Assembly: GCA_036477795.1 (NCBI GenBank)
Contig: JAZGDL010000031.1
Location: 1 to 15,402, forward strand
Length of the DNA: 15,402 bases
Direction of reading: 5' to 3'
From: JAZGDL01 sp036477795
Lineage (GTDB): Bacteria; Planctomycetota; Phycisphaerae; UBA1845
The notes under the pieces were generated by a model. The model had not been told where the DNA came from, searched no databases, and saw only the letters and a program-made list of their open reading frames with translations. Positions 7,401 to 12,637 of this stretch are shown here, in pieces (within the stretch, counting starts at the first letter, position 1; the number at the start of each line of letters is the position of its first letter). The translations under genes and the position numbers were made by a program.

Positions 7401-8253
7401 GCTGGAACGTGCCGAACTGGGACTGGACGATCCCGCCGCTGACGACGGCCCCGTTGAGCATCACCGTGCTGCCGGGGCTGACAGCGGAAATGGTGCCGTT
7501 GGTGTTGTCAAAGCTGCCGGCGTTGAGCTGGAGCGTGCCGCCGTCGGCCAGCAGGAAAAGGTTGTTCGCGAATCCGCCGGTCCCGGGGTCGAGGATCAGC
7601 GGCGCGGTTTGCGTCGCTCGGATAGTGCCGTCGTTGGTGATAGTGGTCTGATTGACGCCGATCTGCCCCGAGCCCTCGACGGTGATGTTGTTGCCGATGA
7701 GGAGGGCCTCATTGGCGGTGGCGGCATAGATCCTGTTGGTCGTAAAGTCGGACATCTGGATCATGCCAGGTTGGCCACCCGTCCTGATAATGAGCGGGCC
7801 GCCGGTAAACACCAGGTCGGTGTTGTTGCCGGTCGAAGACATGATGTACGTGGCGGCGTCGAGGCTGAACACGCCGGTGGTCCGGTTCGGGTCGGGGGGA
7901 TCCAGCCCGCCGATGATTGTGAGGGTGTGGTTGTTGAAATGGTTCAGCGTTGCGCTCGCGCCGTCGAACAAGATGTCGATCTGGTCGACGGTGGGGCTCA
8001 TGTTGAGGTTGCACAGTTGGCCGTGGCGGATGAACACGCGGTAGGTGGGCGGGTTGCCGTTGTTCGGCAGGCAGTTGAATATGGGCCCCTGGCATTCCCA
8101 GTTCAAGCTGCTGCCCCAGACGCCGCCGTTGCCGATCCAAGTGGCGATGAACTGCTGCCCCCTGGCGGGACCGGCTGCACCCGCCATCAGCAGCACGGCG
8201 GTAAGCACTACGCCGTTGGCGGCGAGGGTCGGTGTGTTGCGAAGTAAATTCAT
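4471..8253 (-). CDS. secreted beta-strand repeat protein with C-terminal dockerin-like module
   Basis: The 1260-residue protein begins with a signal peptide: MNLLRN, then a hydrophobic stretch (VVLTAVLLMAGAAGPA, 15-30) and a likely cut near ARGQQ. The body is Gly/Asn/Thr-rich beta-repeat sequence with recurring NNTDLI, LTGGG.I.M, NRIY, N.IRG.G.IG.NQT and SGTI motifs, as in passenger-like beta-helices; no enzyme motif is visible. A 389-codon block occurs twice. The last 65 residues form a dockerin-like pair of calcium loops, DLNRDGAVDLLD (from 1198) and DLDSDDDVDLDD (from 1238), joined by CFTGPGPAVP. Such tails in planctomycetes are thought to mediate surface attachment or assembly. No outer-membrane beta-barrel is present, so it is not a classical autotransporter. 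ATG 8253 is chosen over ATG 8268 because of the ribosome site. It has its own promoter candidate at 8387-8415. Confidence 0.85.
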   Translation of the reverse strand: MNLLRNTPTLAANGVVLTAVLLMAGAAGPARGQQFIATWIGNGGVWGSSLNWECQGPIFNCLPNNGNPPTYRVFIRHGQLCNLNMSPTVDQIDILFDGASATLNHFNNHTLTIIGGLDPPDPNRTTGVFSLDAATYIMSSTGNNTDLVFTGGPLIIRTGGQPGMIQMSDFTTNRIYAATANEALLIGNNITVEGSGQIGVNQTTITNDGTIRATQTAPLILDPGTGGFANNLFLLADGGTLQLNAGSFDNTNGTISAVSPGSTVMLNGAVVSGGIVQSQFGTFQLNGGSIQNTTLLIQTSGLVSGNTTVGNLTNQGVINHNNNVSGLHVSGTFNNEGAYLLNSIGNNTDLILDADTTLTGGGQIDMSAFTSNRIYGLTGDRRLTNVNNRIHGAGQVGRNQMRLTNSGIIEADENGAPLTIDMVGDASVNSGVFRASAGGILRINADTFDQTLGGLVEALDGSVVELSNPTMIGGTFNTVGTGVVRVIAGSTRLNGAANTGLIEIPNNVTGLRLLSSLANSGTIDMLSVGNNTDLICETDMLLTGGGTINMTNNIANRIYATSGDLTFTNVDNTIRGSGKIGINQTTIVNRGTIIADQPTRLEIDPAAAGGMTNSGLMRAESGGTLELKNAPYDNTTGQMRALTGSTLRLSSGAVITGGTVVAETGGTLQFNGGRTTGTVPVIQAGATGPITAGGGGADGGLNNFGQMAISNNVSGFAIGQTFNNVGTLAMNSTGNNTDLILEADTTLTGGGQIDMSAFTSNRIYGLTGDRRLTNVNNRIHGAGQVGRNQMRLTNSGIIEADENGVRLTIDMAGDVSVNSGVFRASAGGILRIDPDTFDQTLGGLVEALDGSLVELSNPTMIGGTFNTVGTGVVRVIAGSTRLNGAANTGLIEIPNNIAGLRLQGTLANSGTIDLLSIGNNTDIICETDVSLTGGGFINMTDVLTNRIYATSGALTFTNVDNTIRGSGKIGFNQTTIVNQGTIIADQPTRIEIDPGTGGFDNQGDLRAENGAELRLNAGAFTTSGSVLAATASSITRSAADYNQTAGSTIIDGALTLNAGGTVTLNGGSLGGSGQVNADVNNAAGTAAPGASTGILTISGDYTQGPGASMAAEIGGLIPGTEHDVLAVAGTATLAGRLDVSLINGFIPAQLGDTFTILTAASVTGQFDHVASPVFGDSLRLRPVFTPSEVQLVVVPAADLNRDGAVDLLDFSTFTICFTGPGPAVPSSGCDPASFSASDLDSDDDVDLDDYDIFFAAVFGL
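5272..6055. repeat. internal duplication, copy 2 (C-terminal)
   Basis: This segment is nearly the same as 6439-7222, shifted by 1167 bases (389 codons), with runs of more than 80 identical bases around 5910-6025. It covers the repeat stretch from NNTDLI to ADQPTR of the protein. Confidence 0.85.
6439..7222. repeat. internal duplication, copy 1 (N-terminal)
   Basis: This is the partner of 5272-6055. The flanks on both sides align at protein level but have drifted, so the sharp rise in identity suggests recent duplication or gene conversion rather than uniform repeat age. Confidence 0.85.
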
Positions 8254-8260
8254 GGCAAAT

Positions 8261-8266
8261 CTCCCC
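8261..8266 (-). promoter_or_regulatory. ribosome binding site fixing start at 8253
   Basis: GGGGAG on the minus strand lies 7 bases before ATG 8253. ATG 8268 overlaps this site and has no comparable site of its own, so translation most likely starts at 8253, giving a normal signal peptide. Confidence 0.65.
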
Positions 8267-8386
8267 ATGTCTCAGCCGGGACGGATCCGAAAAAGCGCCC
8301 GGACCGGAAACAAAAATGCCCAGCAGAGAAACGGCGTGCATGGCACCCCCTACCGAACTGGAACCGAGCAGACGTCCCGACCCGCC

Positions 8387-8415
8387 ATTGTACGGATTTC
8401 GATGGTTGGGATCAA
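8387..8415 (-). promoter_or_regulatory. sigma70-like promoter candidate of the beta-repeat gene
   Basis: On the minus strand TTGATC (8415-8410, 5 of 6), a 17-base spacer and TACAAT (8392-8387, 5 of 6) lie in the 312-base gap after the CHAT gene. This predicts a leader of about 125 bases. Nothing else was recognised in the gap 8254-8565. Confidence 0.5.
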
Positions 8416-8565
8416 CACACTGCGGTGCAGTTTCGACCGTTCTGGATCGCGTTTGGCCGTCAATAGGGCTGTTGCGGTGACCGGTGCCGATAACGGGACC
8501 CGATGCCGCCCCGCTCAGCGACACGTCCGCCTCGTCAAATACGCATTCTCAAACCGGAGTCGGTG

Positions 8566-11500
8566 TTACCTGTCCGCCACGCCGCCGTGGCAAACGAAGC
8601 CGGCCCAGTGAGAAGGGTGCTTCCACACCGGCGATCTCAACAAAGCCAACTTTGCAGCCCGCAGCGCGTCCGCTGTGGGACAGGCTTTCCAGCCTGTCAT
8701 CGGTAGCGGTGAGCGGCCCATCGCGTAAAACGTCGTAGTCGTGATCTGCCCCGCACTGCTGTCAGCCACGTCCCACAACGTGCAGATCACCGCATCGCTG
8801 CCCGCCACCAGAAAAGCCCTGGTCAGCCCGATCAGCCAATCGCCGTCAACAGGCGATGCACCCAGCGCTTGACAAGAGCTGAGCATTACCAGGTCGCATC
8901 CAAGTTTCAGATCGCCGATCTCGTGCAGTGACAGAATACTGGCACGCCTGGCCCGCAGGTCCCACCGAAAGCGCGTGCCCCATTCCCGGCGCGCCGGGAG
9001 TGGGGGACGGATTTCCGCGGGCACCGGCTGGCCCACGTTCTCTGGGGTCTGTCGATTTAGTCGCCGGTGACGATCCCCAATGTAGCGCCACCCCTTGTGG
9101 GTGGCGCAGGACGAGGGTGCGCCACCCACAAGGGGTGGCGCTACAGCATGAATCGACAGACCCTTTGAACGTGGGGGCGCGATTTCACCGGGCGCGAAAG
9201 TATCCCCCTCTGACGAGTTCGCGCCCCCACCTCCAGAGGCTGAGTGCGACTGAGGAAGGAGCACGAAGGGCCACCCATCCTCGGCCACGGACACCTTCTC
9301 CAACTGGTCGACATACGGCGGCGACAGCACCAGGCCCGAATCAAAAGGCCGGTTGGAATCCAGAGACGCGTGCGTCGCGAAGTGCAGATGGCGAACGCCG
9401 GCTAACTCACCCGATCCGCTGGCTGACAACAGCACATCCTTGGCTGTCCGATCGCCTTCGTGGTAATCAATGAATATGCGCCGCCGCTCGGGCGGGAACA
9501 TTTCAGCCACCCGCGTGACTTCCCTGCCGGCGTTGGGCAGCGGAGCCAGCTCCAGCCCGCGAACCGATCGCAGGACCATCCCCACGGGGTCATCCGGTTG
9601 GACCCCGTCCGCTCGACTCTCGGGCGAGTGAAATCGCGTCGACGCGAAGCCCCAGTAGTCGTAGTTCCAATCCTGCCGATCTCGCGTCCGACTGATATCC
9701 TGCAAAACGGTGCACGACGGGGCGTACGAAACCGTCTTCCGATGGATCAGTAGTCGCTTGGTCGGATCACTGGCTCGATCAACGAACGTCTCGAAGGGGA
9801 TCTCCCGCAGGAGGCCGTCACCTATGATCACCAGATGCGACGCCCGTTCAATCTGCGGCTCAATCGGGCGGATCAGTGCGTCATACAGCCACGCCGCCGG
9901 CGCTTCCCACGAATCGTCGCGCGGTGCCCCGGGCAATAGCGCTTCCTTCAGTGCCCTGGCATGATGCTCGATCCGGTCGGGCGCAGCCTCGATCCGGCGA
10001 AGATCAGCGGCGTGCCTGGTCACCACCCAGACCCACGCTCCACGCGGTGTCAGCATGTACTCGATGAGCGCCGCATGGTCGTTCCACCAGGTCGCCTGCT
10101 GAAGCCGTCGAATACTCACCACCTCGCCAGCCAGCTCTCTGGTGCGGCCGATCTCCTTCGTATCGCCGGCCTTGCTAGCCCCAGCCATCCGCCGACCCAG
10201 TCGCCGCATGGTATCCAGCATAGCCCGGGCCTTAGCCCGCTCCGCCCACTCGAACGATTTTTCGGTCGTCCCCCGATCGTACCCGCTGGGCCGAGAATCC
10301 TTTCTCGGCCCCACAGAGGTAGGGTCCGCCGTGCGGACCTTTGAGGTCGTAGGGTCCGCCGTGCGGACCTTCGAGAGCGACCCGGGCGCCCCACCGTCAT
10401 GGTCCGCACGGCGGACCCTACCCTCTGAATTCTGAATTCGCCATTCTGAATTCTGCCTCTGGCCGATCTTGATAACCAGCTCGCACGCCCGCCGATACAG
10501 ATCAGCATACTGAGCCAGATAGAGCTGCTTGTTCTCGTCCTCGAACAGATTCGCCCGCCGCCCCTCGACGATCGCAATCGCCTCTTTCAGCCGATCAAAC
10601 GCCCCCTGCAGATCGCCCTGCCGCTCCAGCGCCCGGCTGACCAGATCAAGAAGCTCCACACGTTCCCCGGGGCTCATCGAATCCACGTACTTCGACAGAC
10701 ATTCGTTGCCACGCCGAACAGCCTCCCTCGCCTCACCACGATCCAACGCCAGAAACGCCCATTCGCGGTCCACGTAGTAATCGAGATTCTGGCGATAGCT
10801 GCCCGCCATCCGCCAGGGGGTCAGCTCAGCCGTCTCCAGCGCGTACGCGGCCTCGTCGAACTGTCCATTCAACCGCAGCACCCGGGCGAGACGATAGTAT
10901 ATCTCTCGCAGGGAGGTAGGGTGGCCATAGTCATCGTACCCGGGGTCGTCCATAACTCGTCGAACGTCCTGATGCCGTACGGTTTCCGCCCATGGCCGGT
11001 TCGGGTCGATGTGGGGCAAGTCAGCGTGCCGGTCGAGGTAGCCCGGGATCAGTTCGCTTTCCACTATGCGGACCGCGCGTTGCTGCAACCCGACAGATTC
11101 GCCAAAGCGTCCTTGCCGTTGCGCGACTACCGCAAGGCGACCCAGCTCCGATGATGTACTTACAGGATCCTTGCCGCGCGCTTTTTGCCGGTTTTCAATG
11201 AGGTTGGATAGTTCCGCCGCGGGCTCATAGACACCCATCATCAAGTAAGTGTCGGCAATGTCTCGCAGGATGGTAATCTCCCCAAGACCCCCAGCAGCCT
11301 GTTCCGGGGTCCACAATCGCGGAATGTTTTCTTCTTCTCGCAAGACCGCGACCGTCTCGTATACATAGCCGAGTGCTGCGGCGTAGTCTTCGAGGGCCTG
11401 CTCCATGAATCCGCGGTAGCGCGCAGTTCGCCCCGCATGCCGCTGGAACTCCACGCCCGCAGCCCAGAAGGTGCTCCCGTCGTGACCGGCGACAGCGCGC

Positions 11501-11718
11501 GGGTTCTCCAAACACAGCGCGGCCATATCGAGCGCCCACTGGTATTCGCCCTGCACGGCCTCTTCGTCGAGCCCCGCGTACCGCTCGATCTTCAACGATT
11601 CGATCGTCTCCACTGTTGCCTGGTCGAGCGAAGCTTCGGGGTATTCCTGCGCACACGCGACTCGCAGGAACAACCCTAGTTGTAGAACCGCGAATGTTAC
11701 TGTGACGAAGGCTCTCAT
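8566..11718 (-). CDS. secreted TPR-CHAT caspase-like protein with in-frame repeat insertions
   Basis: The 1050-residue protein has a signal peptide (MRAFVTVTFAVLQLGLFL, cut near ACA-QE), a TPR-like helical region (about 150-500; for example EPAAELSNLIENRQ, YRLARVLRLNGQFDEAAYAL, EWAERAKARAMLD) and a C-terminal CHAT domain. CHAT proteins are clan CD cysteine peptidases. The catalytic dyad appears intact: His783 in HFATHAS and Cys949 in VMLSSCQALG; the usual ending HPSHWAGFVCHGG is present. Three stretches are repeat-derived and foreign to the family: 421-485 (inside the helical region), 823-926 (between His and Cys) and about 1003-1014. All keep the frame, so the gene may still be functional, though a decaying gene is not excluded. 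ATG 11718 is chosen for its TGAGG at 5 bases and the signal peptide; the 61-residue upstream extension is unsupported. It starts 55 bases after the stop of the small secreted gene, as in an operon. Confidence 0.85.
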   Translation of the reverse strand: MRAFVTVTFAVLQLGLFLRVACAQEYPEASLDQATVETIESLKIERYAGLDEEAVQGEYQWALDMAALCLENPRAVAGHDGSTFWAAGVEFQRHAGRTARYRGFMEQALEDYAAALGYVYETVAVLREEENIPRLWTPEQAAGGLGEITILRDIADTYLMMGVYEPAAELSNLIENRQKARGKDPVSTSSELGRLAVVAQRQGRFGESVGLQQRAVRIVESELIPGYLDRHADLPHIDPNRPWAETVRHQDVRRVMDDPGYDDYGHPTSLREIYYRLARVLRLNGQFDEAAYALETAELTPWRMAGSYRQNLDYYVDREWAFLALDRGEAREAVRRGNECLSKYVDSMSPGERVELLDLVSRALERQGDLQGAFDRLKEAIAIVEGRRANLFEDENKQLYLAQYADLYRRACELVIKIGQRQNSEWRIQNSEGRVRRADHDGGAPGSLSKVRTADPTTSKVRTADPTSVGPRKDSRPSGYDRGTTEKSFEWAERAKARAMLDTMRRLGRRMAGASKAGDTKEIGRTRELAGEVVSIRRLQQATWWNDHAALIEYMLTPRGAWVWVVTRHAADLRRIEAAPDRIEHHARALKEALLPGAPRDDSWEAPAAWLYDALIRPIEPQIERASHLVIIGDGLLREIPFETFVDRASDPTKRLLIHRKTVSYAPSCTVLQDISRTRDRQDWNYDYWGFASTRFHSPESRADGVQPDDPVGMVLRSVRGLELAPLPNAGREVTRVAEMFPPERRRIFIDYHEGDRTAKDVLLSASGSGELAGVRHLHFATHASLDSNRPFDSGLVLSPPYVDQLEKVSVAEDGWPFVLLPQSHSASGGGGANSSEGDTFAPGEIAPPRSKGLSIHAVAPPLVGGAPSSCATHKGWRYIGDRHRRLNRQTPENVGQPVPAEIRPPLPARREWGTRFRWDLRARRASILSLHEIGDLKLGCDLVMLSSCQALGASPVDGDWLIGLTRAFLVAGSDAVICTLWDVADSSAGQITTTTFYAMGRSPLPMTGWKACPTADALRAAKLALLRSPVWKHPSHWAGFVCHGGVADR
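8674..8700. repeat. dispersed hairpin repeat, family B (inside CHAT gene)
   Basis: The minus strand is identical over 27 bases to intergenic 4288-4314. The stem is GACAGGCT / AGCCTGTC with a TTCC loop. It encodes MTGWKACPT and sits in the helix-loop between FYAMGR and ADALRAAKLALL, where other CHAT proteins have a short turn. Confidence 0.85.
8975..9027. repeat. hairpin repeat, family C (inside CHAT gene)
   Basis: GTGCCCCAT, then a fully palindromic core CCCGGCGCGCCGGG (8985-8998), then GTGGGGGACGGA and CGCGGGCAC on the plus strand. The same arms with different cores occur at 15232-15267 and, reversed, at 15289-15402. Confidence 0.75.
9032..9174. repeat. nested inverted repeat with outer CCCACGTT / AACGTGGG arms
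   Basis: The outer arms 9032-9058 and 9149-9174 are reverse complements with small gaps: CCCACGTT, then GGGTCTGTCGATT, against AATCGACAGACCC and AACGTGGG. They enclose the perfect 27-bp hairpin at 9082-9144. The layout of terminal inverted repeats around a core resembles a small non-autonomous mobile element, but no target duplication was established. Confidence 0.7.
9082..9144. repeat. perfect 27-bp inverted repeat with 9-base loop
   Basis: The left arm 9082-9108 (begins GTAGCGCCACCCC, ends GTGGCGCA) is an exact reverse complement of the right arm 9118-9144. It encodes VAPPLVGGAPSSCATHKGWR on the minus strand. Confidence 0.9.
9171..9230. repeat. 12-bp inverted repeat (GTGGGGGCGCGA) inside CHAT gene
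   Basis: GTGGGGGCGCGA (9171-9182) and TCGCGCCCCCAC (9219-9230) are perfect reverse complements around a 36-base centre. The element abuts the nested inverted repeat and shares the GTGGG at 9171. Confidence 0.75.
10264..10458. repeat. 195-bp repeat cluster inserted in frame in the CHAT gene linker
   Basis: This segment encodes residues 421-485. It contains a family A hairpin (10285-10312), three copies of a TAGGGTCCGCCGTGCGGACC-type unit (10320-10339, 10350-10369, and one inverted at about 10402-10421), each with GGTCCGC / GCGGACC stems, and an AGAATTC / GAATTCTGAATTC cluster (about 10426-10456). The protein on either side (ACELVIKIGQ before, EKSFEWAERAKARAMLD after) would join as ordinary TPR-CHAT sequence. 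Confidence 0.8.
10285..10312. repeat. dispersed hairpin repeat, family A (inside CHAT gene)
   Basis: GGGCCGAGAA (10288-10297) and TTCTCGGCCC (10302-10311) form a perfect 10-bp stem with a 4-base loop. It matches 4211-4238 with one compensated stem pair and one loop change, and encodes GPRKDSRP. Confidence 0.85.
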
Positions 11719-11773
11719 CGTTTCCTCACTGTTGCTTCGCATTACGCGTTGCCCGCGCGTCGCAGAGTCTCCG

Positions 11774-12637
11774 CTATGGGCACATCGGGCCCGTCCAGGT
11801 CGCACCACCGCCGGCGCTGGTGGCACCGAAGCAAGCAAAGATGTCGCTGAAGAACGTGACCTGCTGGTCCGGCACGCTGGGCCAGTTACCCTGAGTGTCA
11901 ACCTCGATGCCCGGATCGGGCCCCGTGAACCCCGGGAATCCGGCGGCAGCGGTGTTGCTGAACTGCTTGAACAGGTCGGCGAAGAAGGTCACCTGCCCGT
12001 CGTTGCTGGAGTCGCAGTAGACCCAGGTTGGATCGGCAGGCTGCACTGAAGTCGTTATTGGGCCCCCGCTGCTGATGTACTGCGCCGTTACCGTCGGTTT
12101 GGAGACGGGGCCACCGGCCACCGCAAGACGGAAACTGGGGCACACGGGCTGTCCGGTGACATACAGGGCGTTGGCTCCACTGCTGGTCCATTCATCCGCT
12201 GTCAGGAAGTCGGCGGTGGTGGAATCAGGTTCCGTCGCAACGCCGATGTTCACAAAAACCCCGTCGCCGTCGTCGTAGTCCGCCAGGACCAACTTCACCC
12301 ACCCAGTCGCAGCTCCGCATTCAACGCGCAACGCCACCGGGTCGTTACTGCTTCCATCCGGTTCAATCTGAATGTAGCGCGAGGAGATCCCACCCGTTGT
12401 CGTCTTCGGCGGTGGGTAAGGCCGCCAGAACCCGCCACGCAGGATAAGAGTACCCCCGGTCAATGTCTCCGCGTCGGGCTGACCGATAGTGCCTCTCAAA
12501 ACAAGCGTGCCCCCGGCGCTGGTGCCACCTCCGCCGTCGTATGTATTCCACGGCAGATCCAAGCCCCCCCCAGACAGAGCGAGCGTAGGGATGCTGATAA
12601 ACAACACAAGGACTGTGATCGTAGCGAAGTGTTTCAC
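11774..12637 (-). CDS. secreted protein with GTIGQPDA motif and degenerate dockerin-like end
   Basis: The 287-residue protein has a signal peptide (MKHFATITVLVLFISIPTLAL). Next comes a Gly-rich segment with the signature SAGGTLVLRGTIGQPDA...GGTLILRGGFWRP (40-73), seen in many secreted proteins of planctomycetes and other environmental bacteria and of unknown role. The middle (about 85-200) looks like a beta-sandwich, without an enzyme motif. The tail has two related units, CDSSNDGQVTFFADLFKQF and DQQVTFFSDIFACF. They recall dockerin calcium loops, but the first has one residue too many before the closing Asp and the second lacks the first acidic residues, so calcium binding is doubtful. GTG 12637 overlaps the kelch stop as GTGA and has GAGGAGGGAGG about 7 bases upstream, so translation is probably coupled. 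Function is unknown; a surface role is inferred from export and neighbours. Confidence 0.8.
   Translation of the reverse strand: MKHFATITVLVLFISIPTLALSGGGLDLPWNTYDGGGGTSAGGTLVLRGTIGQPDAETLTGGTLILRGGFWRPYPPPKTTTGGISSRYIQIEPDGSSNDPVALRVECGAATGWVKLVLADYDDGDGVFVNIGVATEPDSTTADFLTADEWTSSGANALYVTGQPVCPSFRLAVAGGPVSKPTVTAQYISSGGPITTSVQPADPTWVYCDSSNDGQVTFFADLFKQFSNTAAAGFPGFTGPDPGIEVDTQGNWPSVPDQQVTFFSDIFACFGATSAGGGATWTGPMCP

Larger units (their letters stand above)
8941..9252. repeat. 312-bp composite repeat insertion inside the CHAT domain
   Basis: This segment encodes residues 823-926, between the catalytic His and Cys segments. From left to right on plus it holds a family C element (8975-9027), a nested inverted repeat (9032-9174) and a further inverted repeat (9171-9230). 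CHAT relatives go almost directly from the strand after GLVLSPP to the SLHEIGDLKL helix. The boundaries are estimated from where family-like sequence stops. Confidence 0.7.

Noticed and set aside
7270..8247. 325-codon plus-strand open frame
   Set aside because: It is another shadow antisense to the same gene, with no ribosome site or recognisable domain.
8941..9252. Full insertion sequence inside the CHAT gene
   Set aside because: There is no transposase frame and the segment is only about 312 bases; it is a composite of short inverted repeats.
8566..11718. CHAT gene called as a pseudogene
   Set aside because: Despite three insertions the frame is uninterrupted over 1050 codons, the catalytic His and Cys motifs and the C-terminus are intact, and the start has a good ribosome site.
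11719..11901. 61-residue N-terminal extension of the CHAT protein
   Set aside because: It would overlap the preceding gene, is Arg/Ser/Ala-rich without homology, and would bury the signal peptide that follows ATG 11718.
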